Shown here: piece by piece, positions 15,760 to 23,752 of the stretch
Numbering within the stretch: position 1 is the stretch's first letter
How the letters are laid out: every line of letters starts with the position of its first letter
Assembly (NCBI GenBank): GCA_905215695.1
Contig: CAJMQN010000007.1
Span: forward strand, 68,314 to 132,313
DNA length: 64,000 nucleotides
Origin: an uncultured bacterium
GTDB lineage: Bacteria; Bacillota; Clostridia; Christensenellales; HGM11417
Direction of reading: 5' to 3'
Notes under the pieces: model-generated
Told to the model about the DNA's origin: nothing
Seen by the model: the letters and a program-made list of their open reading frames with translations, nothing else
Databases searched by the model: none
Program-made: the position numbers and the translations under genes

Positions 15760-16035
15760 ATGGAAGTAACAAGCGGAAGCATCGTATTGTCCAAAAGGGG
15801 CAGGGACGCGGGCAGATACTTTATCGTCGTGCGGCGTGAGGGCGAATTTGCCTTCCTCGCGGACGGCAAGGTGCGACGGGTCAAGAGCCCCAAGAAGAAG
15901 AAACTGAAACACCTTGAACCGACGGGCGAGACCCATGAGGGAATCGGCAAAAAATTCGCGTCGGGCGCGACGGTGTTCGACAGCGAAATCTACAGCGCAT
16001 TGAAGAGTTTAAATCTGGAAAAGGAGGAAGTTTGA
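15760..16035 (+). CDS. KOW-domain RNA-binding protein (L14e-like)
   Basis: A 91-residue basic protein. Residues 1-45 (VTSGSIVLSKRGRDAGRYFIVVRR, then ADGKVRRVKSPKKKK) match a KOW/SH3-like fold related to archaeal-eukaryotic L14e. It is conserved between map and infA in many Clostridia, where its ribosomal role is not settled. It is directly joined to infA, whose GTG starts right after its stop. A role in ribosome function or assembly is inferred from location. Confidence 0.75.
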   Translation: MEVTSGSIVLSKRGRDAGRYFIVVRREGEFAFLADGKVRRVKSPKKKKLKHLEPTGETHEGIGKKFASGATVFDSEIYSALKSLNLEKEEV

Positions 16036-16263
16036 GTGTCTAAAGACGACGTGATTGAAGCGGAAGGCGTGGTCATCGAGGCTTTGCCCAACGCGAATTT
16101 CAAAGTAAAACTTTCGAACGGTCATATCATCAACGCCTACATTTCGGGCAAGTTGCGGATGCACTACATCAAGATCATCCCCGGCGACACCGTGAAGATA
16201 GAGATGAGTCCCTACGACCTGACGAAGGGTCGCGTGATCTGGAGAAGCAAGTTTAACGCTTAA
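16036..16263 (+). CDS. infA: Translation initiation factor IF-1
   Basis: A 75-residue S1-type OB-fold protein, normal length 72. It has DDVIEAEGVVIEALPNANFKVKLSNGH and KIIPGDTVKIEMSPYDLTKGRV. IF-1 blocks the A site during initiation. It begins with GTG directly after the KOW stop codon; AAAAGGAGGAAG inside the end of the KOW gene is its ribosome-binding site. Confidence 0.96.
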   Translation: MSKDDVIEAEGVVIEALPNANFKVKLSNGHIINAYISGKLRMHYIKIIPGDTVKIEMSPYDLTKGRVIWRSKFNA

Positions 16264-16295
16264 ATTTCTTACAAGGTAAATTTTGGAGGTTTGTC

Positions 16296-16412
16296 ATGAA
16301 AGTAAGACCGTCTGTAAAGCCGATGTGCGACAAGTGCCACGTCATCAAGAGAGAAGGCAAAGTCATGGTCATCTGCTCGAAGAACAAGAGCCACAAGCAG
16401 ACGCAGGGCTGA
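16296..16412 (+). CDS. rpmJ: Ribosomal protein L36
   Basis: A 38-residue protein, MKVRPSVKPMCDKCHVIKRE and so on. Cys11, Cys14, Cys27 and a following His make the zinc site of the C+ type. TTTGGAGGT lies 6 bases before the ATG. It is the last gene before the terminator-promoter that separates the alpha operon. It is short, but the match is exact. Confidence 0.96.
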   Translation: MKVRPSVKPMCDKCHVIKREGKVMVICSKNKSHKQTQG

Positions 16413-16449
16413 AAAAACCCCGCAAAAAATACGGAAACGTCCGAAAAAG

Positions 16450-16474
16450 TCTCAAATTCGTTTGAGATTTTTTG
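16450..16474 (+). terminator. Terminator after rpmJ with UUCG loop
   Basis: TCTCAAA-TTCG-TTTGAGA followed by TTTTTT is a compact terminator with a stable UUCG tetraloop. Its 3' arm and U tract are also the -35 region of the next promoter. Confidence 0.75.
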
Positions 16475-16490
16475 CGCTGTCTGATATAAT
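16462..16490 (+). promoter_or_regulatory. Promoter of the alpha (rpsM) operon
   Basis: TTGAGA (16462-16467) lies 17 bases before a perfect TATAAT (16485-16490). The -35 box lies inside the terminator hairpin of the previous operon. About 180 bases of leader follow before rpsM, with a possible stem CGGGC...GCCCG at 16545-16565; S4 controls this operon in some bacteria, but no known site is recognised. Confidence 0.8.
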
Positions 16491-16679
16491 AATAGGATAG
16501 CGGACTTTTCCGCGCCGCCGAAATTCGAGGCGGTCCGAAGTCCCGGGCGAAGAGATTTGCCCGGCGGAATTTGGAAAAATATCTCGGTTTCTCCGCGTTC
16601 TCATTCCAACTTACAGGGCGCGGGGGCAATATGAGTCCATATAGATCAATTTAATTTAAAATCCAACGGAGGTGCAACA

Positions 16680-17048
16680 ATGGCGCGTATAGCCGGTGTT
16701 GATTTGCCAAGAGAGAAGAGAGTGGAGATCGGGCTGACCTACATTTACGGAATCGGCCGCGTAAAATCCAACGAGATCCTCGCCGCGACGGGAATCGATC
16801 CCGACACCCGGGTGAAGGATCTGACCGAGAGCGACGTCAGCAAACTGAGGGAATACATTGACAAGAACCTGCAGGTCGAGGGCGACCTCAGGAGAGAAGT
16901 GTCCCTGAATATCAAGAGACTGATGGAAATCGGATGCTACAGAGGCGTCCGTCACAGAAAGGGTCTGCCCGTCCGCGGACAGTCCTCCAAGCGCAATGCC
17001 CGCACCCGCAAGGGACCCAAGAAGACGGTGGGCAGAGGCAAGAAGTAA
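16680..17048 (+). CDS. rpsM: Ribosomal protein S13
   Basis: A 122-residue S13. ARIAGVDLPREKRVEIGLTYIYGIG at the start, the rRNA-binding RGVRHRKGLPVRGQ motif and a basic tail ending TVGRGKK. It contacts the P-site tRNA and the inter-subunit bridge B1a. ACGGAGGT precedes the ATG. Confidence 0.97.
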   Translation: MARIAGVDLPREKRVEIGLTYIYGIGRVKSNEILAATGIDPDTRVKDLTESDVSKLREYIDKNLQVEGDLRREVSLNIKRLMEIGCYRGVRHRKGLPVRGQSSKRNARTRKGPKKTVGRGKK

Positions 17049-17064
17049 GAGGGAGGTAAGGATC

Positions 17065-17463
17065 ATGGCTGGAAATCAGAAAAATACGGCTTCAAAGAAG
17101 CGCAAAGTATCCAAGAACGTGGATAAGGGAGCAGCCCATATCTACTCCTCCTTTAACAACACGATTGTGACGATCACGGATACGAAGGGCAATGCTCTGT
17201 CGTGGGCGAGCTCGGGAAACATGGGCTTCCGCGGATCGAGAAAGAACACGCCTTATGCCGCGCAGATGGCGACGGAGAAGGCGGCGCGCGCCGCGAAGGA
17301 GCACGGACTCCGGAGCGTCGAGGTGTTCATCAAGGGACCCGGACAGGGCAGAGAGTCCGCAATCCGCGCTCTGCAGAACGTGGATATCGAAGTGACGCTC
17401 ATTCAGGACGTTTCGCCGATTCCGCACAACGGCTGCCGTCCCCCCAAGCGCAGAAGAGTATAG
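17065..17463 (+). CDS. rpsK: Ribosomal protein S11
   Basis: A 132-residue S11. GAAHIYSSFNNTIVTITDTKGN, SSGNMGFRGSRKNTPYAAQ and the C-terminal DVSPIPHNGCRPPKRRRV are diagnostic. The start is ATG 17065 after GAGGGAGGTAAG; upstream in-frame codons lie in rpsM. S11 forms the platform with S18 and S6. Confidence 0.97.
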   Translation: MAGNQKNTASKKRKVSKNVDKGAAHIYSSFNNTIVTITDTKGNALSWASSGNMGFRGSRKNTPYAAQMATEKAARAAKEHGLRSVEVFIKGPGQGRESAIRALQNVDIEVTLIQDVSPIPHNGCRPPKRRRV

Positions 17464-17478
17464 GAGGAATCGCTTAAA

Positions 17479-18102
17479 ATGGCAAAATATACCGAATCTG
17501 TCTGCCGTCTCTGCAGAAGAGAGGGCGCAAAGCTGTTCTTAAAGGGTGAGAGATGTTATTCGGCGAAGTGCGCGATGATGCGTTATCCCGCCGCTCCGGG
17601 TCAGCACGGCGCCGCGAGAAAGAAGGTCTCGGAGTACGGACTTCAGCTTCGCGAGAAACAGAAGGCGAAACGCACCTACGGCGTTCTCGAAAAGCAGTTC
17701 AGAAAGACCTACCGCACGGCTGAAAAGCTGAAGGGTCAGACGGGTGAGAACCTCCTGCAACTTTTGGAGCGCCGTCTCGACAACGTGGTTTACCGTCTGG
17801 GACTCGCGTCCTCGCGTTCGCAGGCGCGTCAGATTGTCAACCATGCGCACATCACGGTGAACGGCAAGACCGTCAACATTCCCTCCTACACATGCAGGCA
17901 GGGAGATGTCGTCGCGGTCAAAGAAAACAAGAAGGCAAAGCCCTATTTCAAGGCGCTCGCCGAGACCAAGAAACTGAACCTGCCGAAATGGCTCGAGTAC
18001 AACGCGGATAAAATGGAAGGCAAGCTTATCGCTCTGCCCGAAAAAGAGGATCTGGACATCACCATCGCCGAGAATATGATCGTTGAGTTGTATTCCAAGT
18101 AA
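17479..18102 (+). CDS. rpsD: Ribosomal protein S4, C+ form
   Basis: A 207-residue S4. The N-terminus has four cysteines (C9, C12, C26, C31), the zinc-binding form. The S4 RNA-binding domain is at about 95-160 (RRLDNVVYRLGLASSRSQARQIVNHAHITVNGK). S4 starts 30S assembly and is a repressor of its own operon in several bacteria, which may explain the long leader before rpsM. Confidence 0.97.
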   Translation: MAKYTESVCRLCRREGAKLFLKGERCYSAKCAMMRYPAAPGQHGAARKKVSEYGLQLREKQKAKRTYGVLEKQFRKTYRTAEKLKGQTGENLLQLLERRLDNVVYRLGLASSRSQARQIVNHAHITVNGKTVNIPSYTCRQGDVVAVKENKKAKPYFKALAETKKLNLPKWLEYNADKMEGKLIALPEKEDLDITIAENMIVELYSK

Positions 18103-18120
18103 TAAGGAGGGTGTATTCTT

Positions 18121-19074
18121 ATGATGGAAATCGAAAGACCGAAGATTACGGTCGAGGAGAGCGAGGACAAGAGATACGCAAAGCTGACGGTGGAACCTCT
18201 GGAGCGCGGCTTCGGAATCACCTTGGGCAATGCGCTCCGGAGAATCCTTCTCTCTTCTCTGCCCGGCGTCGCGCCGGTCGGAATCCGTATCGAAGGCGTC
18301 AAGCATGAGTTCACGACGGTTCCGGGCGTCAAGGAAGACGTAACGGAAATCGTACTGAACGTCAAGTCGCTGGCGGTCAAATGTCTGAGCCAGGACAAGG
18401 CGTTCCGTAAGACTCTTACCATCAACAAGGTGGGCCCTTGCAGCGTCGTCGCGGGCGATCTGTCCAGCGACGCGGAATTGGAAATCCTGAACCCCGATCT
18501 GCACATTGCGACGCTGGACGACGGCGCGGTGCTGAACATGGAAATCACCTTCGGAAGAGGGAGAGGTTACAAGAGCGCGGACTTCAACAAGAGCGACAAG
18601 AACCCTCTCGACTTCATTGCGATGGATTCGATCTTCACCGCCGTCAAGAAGGTGAGCTACACCGTGGAGAACACGCGTGTCGGACAGAGCATCGACTATG
18701 ACCGCCTGATTCTCGAGGTGACGACAAACGGCGCATTCACGGGCAGCGAAATCGTGAGCTTGGCGGCAAAGATTCTCGAGGACCACGTAAAACTGTTCGT
18801 CGAGCTCTCCGAAACCATGAGCGGAGTAGATATTCTCGTCACGCCCGAGGGTCCCTCGGAGTCCAAGATTTTAGAGATGAACATCGAGGACATGGATCTG
18901 TCGGTGCGTTCGTACAACTGTCTCAAGCGCGCGGGAATCCACACGGTGGAGGACCTGACCAAGAAGACGGAGGACGACATGCTCAAAGTGCGCAATCTGG
19001 GCAGGAAGTCGCTTGACGAGGTCATTCAGAAGATCCACAGCTACGGTTTGAGTTTATTAAATAAGGATGAGTAA
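18121..19074 (+). CDS. rpoA: RNA polymerase alpha subunit
   Basis: A 317-residue alpha subunit. The N-terminal domain (ERGFGITLGNALRRILLSSLPG) makes the dimer platform for beta and beta-prime. The C-terminal domain (about 245-310, LSVRSYNCLKRAGIHTVEDL and VRNLGRKSLDEVIQKI) binds UP elements and activators. Two ATG codons lie in tandem at 18121. The order rpsM-rpsK-rpsD-rpoA-rplQ is standard. Confidence 0.98.
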   Translation: MMEIERPKITVEESEDKRYAKLTVEPLERGFGITLGNALRRILLSSLPGVAPVGIRIEGVKHEFTTVPGVKEDVTEIVLNVKSLAVKCLSQDKAFRKTLTINKVGPCSVVAGDLSSDAELEILNPDLHIATLDDGAVLNMEITFGRGRGYKSADFNKSDKNPLDFIAMDSIFTAVKKVSYTVENTRVGQSIDYDRLILEVTTNGAFTGSEIVSLAAKILEDHVKLFVELSETMSGVDILVTPEGPSESKILEMNIEDMDLSVRSYNCLKRAGIHTVEDLTKKTEDDMLKVRNLGRKSLDEVIQKIHSYGLSLLNKDE

Positions 19075-19086
19075 GGAGAACATACC

Positions 19087-19605
19087 ATGCAGTACAGAAA
19101 GTTAGGAAAAAGCACGGACCACAGAACGGCCATGCTGAAAAACCAGGTATCGAGTCTTCTTTGGAACGGTAGGATAGAGACGACGGCGGAAAAGGCGAAG
19201 GAAGTCAGACGGCTTGCCGAGAAACTTGTGACGCTTGCGGTAAACACCTATGAGGACACCGTGAAGGTGACCAAGACCGTCAAGGACACCTCGGGCAAAG
19301 AGCCGAAGAGGGTAGCCCAGGAGTTTGTGAACGACGGACCGAGGAAGCTCTGCGCGAGAAGAAAGATTATGGCAAACACCTACGATCTGCAGGAGATCAA
19401 GGGTGCGAAGGAATCGAAGGCGGCATACAAGGAGCGCACGAAGGACATTCGTCACCCGTTGGTGGAGAAGATTTTCAACGAATACGCGCCCAAATACGCC
19501 CAGAGAAAGGAAGACAAGGGCTGCGGCGGCGGATACACCCGCATCGTCAAGCTCGGGTTCCGCAAGGGCGACAACGCCGAAATGGCGATTATCGAAATGG
19601 TGTAA
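19087..19605 (+). CDS. rplQ: Ribosomal protein L17, long form
   Basis: A 172-residue L17. The N-terminal half is classical (YRKLGKSTDHRTAMLKNQVSSLLWNGRIETT, AEKLVTLAV) and the end is classical (GGGYTRIVKLGFRKGDNAEMAIIEMV). Between them lies an insertion of about 45 residues relative to the 113-130-residue proteins. Long L17 forms occur in Clostridia. It is the last gene of the operon. The usual following genes ecfA, ecfT and truA are absent here. Confidence 0.96.
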   Translation: MQYRKLGKSTDHRTAMLKNQVSSLLWNGRIETTAEKAKEVRRLAEKLVTLAVNTYEDTVKVTKTVKDTSGKEPKRVAQEFVNDGPRKLCARRKIMANTYDLQEIKGAKESKAAYKERTKDIRHPLVEKIFNEYAPKYAQRKEDKGCGGGYTRIVKLGFRKGDNAEMAIIEMV

Positions 19606-19613
19606 AAAGCAAA

Positions 19614-19643
19614 GACCGCGGAAGAAAATCCGCGGTTTTTTCT
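19614..19643 (+). terminator. Terminator of the alpha operon
   Basis: CCGCGGA-AGAAAA-TCCGCGG followed by TTTTTTCTTTT. The region 19644-19896 has no gene. Confidence 0.9.
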
Positions 19644-19822
19644 TTTCCCGAAACGCAGAAATCAACCTTTTTCCGCGCGGATTCTCGGAATCGGTCGAAC
19701 CATTTTAAAAAATCGCTTGGCATTCAATGGGATTCCAACCTTCGGAGGGATTTTTGCGCAAAACCGCAACCAAAAGTTTTGCGTTTTGGATAAAATCGCT
19801 TTTTCAACGTGTCGGGTTTTGG

Positions 19823-19852
19823 TTGACCCGCCCCGCGGATTGGGATTATAAT
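19823..19852 (+). promoter_or_regulatory. Promoter of the M29 aminopeptidase gene
   Basis: TTGACC (19823-19828), 18 bases, TATAAT (19847-19852). AAGAAGGAG lies before the ATG at 19897. Confidence 0.75.
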
Positions 19853-19896
19853 AGTAGCGAAAAGGGAAAAATTCTCAAAAAAAGAAGGAGAAAAAC

Positions 19897-21012
19897 ATGC
19901 TTGACATCAGAAACAAAAAGCTTGCGGAGCTGCTCGTGAACTATTCGGTGCACGTCGCGCCCGGCGAAAAGGTGCTCATCGAGGCGACGGGCGTGGACTA
20001 CGAGCTTGTCTGCGAGTGTATCAAAGCGGTCTATGCCGCCAAGGGATATCCGTTTGTGGACTATCATGACGCGCGAATTCAGCGCGAGCTCCTGATGGGA
20101 ACGGACGAAACGCACGCGGGGCTTTGGGCAAACTATGACAAGTACCGCATGGAGGATATGGACTGCTACATCGGGATACGGGGCGGCAACAATTCCTACG
20201 AGACCTCGGACGTACCCTCCGAGCGCATGAAGGTGTACAATACGGACTATTCGCACCCCGTGCACCACGAAATCCGCGTGGCAAAGACCAAGTGGGTGAT
20301 TCTGCGATACCCGACGAGCGCGTTCGCACAGCTTGCGGGCATGAGCACGGAAAAATTCGAGAACTTTTATTACGACGTCTGCACGTTAGACTATTCGAGG
20401 ATGGACCGCGCGATGGACAGTCTCGTCAAGGTCATGGACCGGACGGACCGCGTGCGGATCGTCGGACCGGGGACGGACCTGCGCTTTTCAATCAAGGGTA
20501 TCCCCGCGATCAAATGCGCGGGCAACATGAACATTCCGGACGGAGAGGTCTATACCGCGCCGGTGCGGGATTCGGTAAACGGCGTCATCACCTACAACGC
20601 GCCCTCTATCAACAGCGGAATCAAGTTTGAAAACGTCAAACTGACCTTCAAGGACGGAAAAATCGTGGAGGCGACTTCGAACTTTACCCAAAAGTGCAAC
20701 GAAATCTTCGACACGGACGAAGGCGCGCGGTACGTGGGAGAATTCGCGCTTGGCGTCAATCCCTTCGTGACCGAGGCAATGGGTGACATTCTGTTCGACG
20801 AAAAGATTTCGGGTTCGATTCACTTCACGCCCGGCGCCTGCTACGACAACGCGCACAACGGCAACGTGTCCGCGGTGCATTGGGATCTCGTGCTGATTCA
20901 GACGGCGGCGCACGGTGGCGGCGAAATTTGGTTTGACGATACGCTGATCCGCAAGGACGGACTGTTTGTTCCCGAGGAGCTGCACTGTCTGAATCCCGAA
21001 AATCTGAAGTGA
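19897..21012 (+). CDS. Aminopeptidase, M29 family
   Basis: A 371-residue M29 metallopeptidase (AmpS/PepS/aminopeptidase T type), which releases N-terminal residues in the cytoplasm with a two-metal centre. Family blocks seen: VHVAPGEKVLIEA near the start, DLRFSIKG, the metal-ligand Glu in CAGNMNIPDGEVYTAPV, GEFALGVNP, and SGSIHFTPGACY with HWDLV near the end. The length is slightly below the usual 400-410. It is a single gene with its own promoter. Confidence 0.9.
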   Translation: MLDIRNKKLAELLVNYSVHVAPGEKVLIEATGVDYELVCECIKAVYAAKGYPFVDYHDARIQRELLMGTDETHAGLWANYDKYRMEDMDCYIGIRGGNNSYETSDVPSERMKVYNTDYSHPVHHEIRVAKTKWVILRYPTSAFAQLAGMSTEKFENFYYDVCTLDYSRMDRAMDSLVKVMDRTDRVRIVGPGTDLRFSIKGIPAIKCAGNMNIPDGEVYTAPVRDSVNGVITYNAPSINSGIKFENVKLTFKDGKIVEATSNFTQKCNEIFDTDEGARYVGEFALGVNPFVTEAMGDILFDEKISGSIHFTPGACYDNAHNGNVSAVHWDLVLIQTAAHGGGEIWFDDTLIRKDGLFVPEELHCLNPENLK

Positions 21013-21060
21013 CGGGTTCGTCAAACATTTCACAAAAACGCGGGAAGGCTTGTCATTTGC

Positions 21061-21089
21061 TTGCTATTTGGCGGTGAAATTGCTATAAT
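21061..21089 (+). promoter_or_regulatory. Promoter of gap
   Basis: TTGCTA (21061-21066), 17 bases, TATAAT (21084-21089). The leader is short and TTGGAGGA precedes the ATG. Confidence 0.75.
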
Positions 21090-21134
21090 AGTTCAGGAAA
21101 ACGAAAAAAACAAATTTTGGAGGACTTAGGTAAC

Positions 21135-22145
21135 ATGGTTAAGATTGGTATTAACGGCTTCGGAAGAATCGGACGTCTTGTGTTCCGTGCTTCTCTCGAG
21201 CACAAGAACGTTCAGGTCGTCGGAATCAACGATCCCTTTATCGACCTGGATTACATGGTTTATATGCTGAGATACGACTCGATTCACGGTCAGTTCAAGG
21301 GTGAGATCGGGACGAAGGACGGCAAGTTGGTCGTTGACGGCAAGGAAATCACGGTCTTCGCGGAGAAGGATCCCGCGGCGATTCAGTGGTCCTCCTGCGG
21401 CGCCGAGTACATCGCGGAAGCGACGGGCGTGTTCACGACGATGGAGGGCGCGTCCGCGCACTTTAACGGCGGCGCGAAGAAGGTTGTCATCACGGCTCCC
21501 TCGAAGGACGCTCCGATGTTCGTCATGGGCGTCAACCACAAGACCTACAGCAAGGACATGAAGATCATCTCCAACGCGAGCTGCACGACGAACTGCCTTG
21601 CGCCTCTCGCGAAGGTTATCAACGACACCTACGGGATTGCGGACGGCTTGATGACGACGGTACACTCGACCACCGCGACCCAAAAGACGGTGGACGGACC
21701 CTCCAAGAAGGATTGGAGAGGCGGCAGAGCTGCGGCGGGCAACATCATTCCCTCTTCGACGGGCGCGGCGAAGGCTGTGGGCAAGGTTATTCCCGAGCTC
21801 GCGGGCAAGCTGACGGGCATGAGCTTCCGCGTTCCCACGCTGGACGTATCGGTTGTTGACCTGACCGTCAACCTGAAGAAACCCACGACCTATGAGGACA
21901 TCTGCGCGACGATGAAGAAGGCTTCGGAGTCCGCCGAGTGGAAGGGAATTCTTGGCTACACCGAGGACATGGTTGTCTCGTCGGACTTCATTTCGGACAG
22001 CCGCACCTCGATTTTCGACGCGAAGGCGGGAATCATGCTGACCGACACCTTTGTGAAACTCGTTTCGTGGTATGACAACGAGTGGGGTTATTCCAACAAA
22101 GTCGTTGATCTCATCGAATATGCGGCGAGCGTTGACGCGAAGTAA
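21135..22145 (+). CDS. gap: Glyceraldehyde-3-phosphate dehydrogenase
   Basis: A 336-residue GAPDH converting glyceraldehyde-3-phosphate, phosphate and NAD+ to 1,3-bisphosphoglycerate. The NAD site is GINGFGRIGRLVFR near residue 10; the catalytic cysteine is C150 in SNASCTTNCLAPLAKV; the phosphate-binding part HSTTATQKTVDGPSKKDWRGG follows. The start is ATG 21135, because the upstream TTG lies in the ribosome-binding site. It is not clustered with pgk or tpi. It ends a short distance before tRNA-Arg. Confidence 0.97.
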   Translation: MVKIGINGFGRIGRLVFRASLEHKNVQVVGINDPFIDLDYMVYMLRYDSIHGQFKGEIGTKDGKLVVDGKEITVFAEKDPAAIQWSSCGAEYIAEATGVFTTMEGASAHFNGGAKKVVITAPSKDAPMFVMGVNHKTYSKDMKIISNASCTTNCLAPLAKVINDTYGIADGLMTTVHSTTATQKTVDGPSKKDWRGGRAAAGNIIPSSTGAAKAVGKVIPELAGKLTGMSFRVPTLDVSVVDLTVNLKKPTTYEDICATMKKASESAEWKGILGYTEDMVVSSDFISDSRTSIFDAKAGIMLTDTFVKLVSWYDNEWGYSNKVVDLIEYAASVDAK

Positions 22146-22160
22146 TTTTTAGTTGAAATC

Positions 22161-22187
22161 TCTCTGTCCGCAAAATGCGGACAGAGA
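22161..22187 (+). other. Perfect 12-bp hairpin between gap and tRNA-Arg
   Basis: TCTCTGTCCGCA, loop AAA, TGCGGACAGAGA. No U tract follows on either strand. It may be a pause or processing site separating gap mRNA from the tRNA three bases later. Confidence 0.6.
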
Positions 22188-22190
22188 TAA

Positions 22191-22265
22191 GCACCCGTAT
22201 TTCAGCGGATAGAATGCAGGACTCCGACTCCTGCGACGTGAGTTCGATTCTCGCCGGGTGTACCA
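22191..22265 (+). tRNA. tRNA-Arg (anticodon CCG)
   Basis: Cloverleaf with acceptor GCACCCG/CGGGTGT (one G-U), anticodon stem CAGGA/TCCTG with loop CTCCGAC, T arm GTGAG-TTCGATT-CTCGC and an encoded CCA. It reads CGG. No promoter of its own is seen, so it may be read through from gap. Confidence 0.93.
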
Positions 22266-22270
22266 AACGA

Positions 22271-22310
22271 AACCCCAGCCGAACATTCTTTGTTCGGCTG
22301 GGGTTTTTTG
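22271..22310 (+). terminator. Terminator after tRNA-Arg
   Basis: A 15-bp stem AACCCCAGCCGAACA / TGTTCGGCTGGGGTT followed by TTTTTT. Confidence 0.92.
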
Positions 22311-22315
22311 CAAAA

Positions 22316-22349
22316 AGAAAGGGCACAGCAATTTTGCTGTGCCCTTTTT
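22316..22349. terminator. Terminator, bidirectional, end of PRC-barrel gene
   Basis: GGGCACAGCAA / TTGCTGTGCCC with A and T runs on both sides. It lies just after the stop of the minus-strand gene and serves it. Confidence 0.85.
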
Positions 22350-22351
22350 GT

Positions 22352-23005
22352 CTATCCTTGTCTTGAATTTTTTGCAAGAAGGAGCAATTTTCCGTATTCC
22401 CGACAGATTTGCAGGGTGTGCAGGGAGACAACGGAGTTCTTTCGTACAATCTTTTCGCCGCGCTGATTGAAAATATCCGCGGCAACCTTGCGCCCGATGA
22501 GATAGGAGAATGTCGAGGAGACCTTTTCAACGTCCGATACCGCGGGCGGGGGAGTTGTCTTTCTCTTTGCGGCGGCGAGTCTGCGCCGCTCCTTTTTGAG
22601 CGTATCTTCGTCCGGACAGACCACAACGGCATTTTCGCCCGCAGAGAGCATGAGATTGCGGGGCACTTCGGCGCCTCCCGCGACAAAATGCGTGAGCACA
22701 AGTTTTTCATCAAAGACAAGGTCGGTAATCGGTCCCGCCAGAGAACCGTCCGACCCGAAGAGGTCGAGATAGAGCGGGCTCATTGCCGCGCCCGCGGGAA
22801 GTTCGGCGGAGACGGCATCGGCGGACTTTACAAGCACCGCGCTTTCGCCCACCTGCGCGTCCTTTGCCAACACCCAACCGTCGCCGGTATCCAACGCAAG
22901 GAGGCGGGTCTTGTCCTCGTTCAAGAGGCAGCCGCGAACTTTTCCGACAACGCTTCCCTCCGAGAGGGAAAGGAGTGGTTTATCCAAAATTTCAGAGAAC
23001 TTCAT
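22352..23005 (-). CDS. PRC-barrel domain protein
   Basis: A 217-residue soluble protein. Residues 1-70 (MKFSEILDKPLLSLSEGSVVGKVRGCLLNEDKTRLLALD) form a PRC-barrel, a small beta-barrel found in ribosome maturation and photosynthetic proteins. A second similar unit spans about 75-125 (SPLYLDLFGSDGSLAGPITDLVFDEKLVL). The end (about 170-205, YLIGRKVAADIFNQRGEKIVRKNSVVS) looks like a third. ATG 23005 has GTGGAGGA 7 bases before it. Multi-PRC proteins occur in Clostridia without known function; they may bind partner proteins. Confidence 0.7.
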   Translation of the reverse strand: MKFSEILDKPLLSLSEGSVVGKVRGCLLNEDKTRLLALDTGDGWVLAKDAQVGESAVLVKSADAVSAELPAGAAMSPLYLDLFGSDGSLAGPITDLVFDEKLVLTHFVAGGAEVPRNLMLSAGENAVVVCPDEDTLKKERRRLAAAKRKTTPPPAVSDVEKVSSTFSYLIGRKVAADIFNQRGEKIVRKNSVVSLHTLQICREYGKLLLLAKNSRQG

Positions 23006-23085
23006 GGTTTCCTCCACAAATCGACAATCGCTTTACTATACTACTATGCGCCGCCCGGAAAATTTAGAACTGCCCGCAAAATCCT

Positions 23086-23115
23086 TTGCGCGGAAAGGGC
23101 GGAGAATGCTATAAT
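23086..23115 (+). promoter_or_regulatory. Promoter of the exonuclease operon
   Basis: TTGCGC (23086-23091), 18 bases, TATAAT (23110-23115). It diverges from the PRC-barrel gene. Confidence 0.55.
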
Positions 23116-23143
23116 ATCTAATAGATAAAAAGGAAGTTGTGCC

Positions 23144-23752
23144 ATGTTGAGCGACGGAAAAACTCGAAAGACCGTGTATTTGGATACCGAGACAACCTCT
23201 GACTTGCCGGGCACGGCGGGCAGAATCTGTCAGCTCGCCTATCTCGTCGAGGACGGGGGATTGCGGTTTCAAAATTTTTATTTCTCCACATGCCCGCTCT
23301 CCGAACTCTCCGCCAAGGTGGTCGGACTGACGGACGCGGAAATTCAGAGCCGCGCTGCGGGCAGGACTTTTTCGGATTGCGCGGCGGAGATTGCGGAAGA
23401 TTTTGCGGGCGCACTGCTTGTCGCGCACAACTTTCGTTTCGACTATTGGTTTTTGCAGTACGAATTTTCGGCGTGCGGCGTGCCCTTCCGTTACCGGGAG
23501 GAACTCTGCACCGCAAAGACTTTCCGAAAGGCGCTCGGGATTCCTCGGGAGAGGGGCGGAATCCGCAGACCCAAACTCTGCGAAATCTGCGTTTTTCTGG
23601 GAATCCGCGAGGAGGAAATCCGCGCGGTTGCGCAAGAGTTCGGCGAGCCGCCCGTCGGGGGTTGGCACGACGCACGTTTTGACGCGGCGGCGGCGTATCT
23701 TGTTACGAGGCGGGGGAAGACGATGGGAATATTGCCGGGGAGGCTGTCATGA
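23144..23752 (+). CDS. 3'-5' exonuclease, DEDDh (DnaQ-like)
   Basis: A 202-residue exonuclease. Exo I is VYLDTETTS with D14 and E16, Exo II is LLVAHNFRFDYWFL, and Exo III is HDARFDAAAAYLV with the catalytic His and Asp. This is the proofreading-type fold of DNA polymerase epsilon subunits; the protein stands alone and does not carry a polymerase or BRCT domain. It probably trims DNA or RNA 3' ends. AAGGAAG precedes the ATG. The next gene starts within its last four bases. Confidence 0.85.
   Translation: MLSDGKTRKTVYLDTETTSDLPGTAGRICQLAYLVEDGGLRFQNFYFSTCPLSELSAKVVGLTDAEIQSRAAGRTFSDCAAEIAEDFAGALLVAHNFRFDYWFLQYEFSACGVPFRYREELCTAKTFRKALGIPRERGGIRRPKLCEICVFLGIREEEIRAVAQEFGEPPVGGWHDARFDAAAAYLVTRRGKTMGILPGRLS

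Noticed and set aside
17539..18786. A 415-residue minus-strand frame across rpsD and rpoA
   Set aside because: Antisense shadow; the plus strand encodes certain S4 and alpha-subunit proteins.
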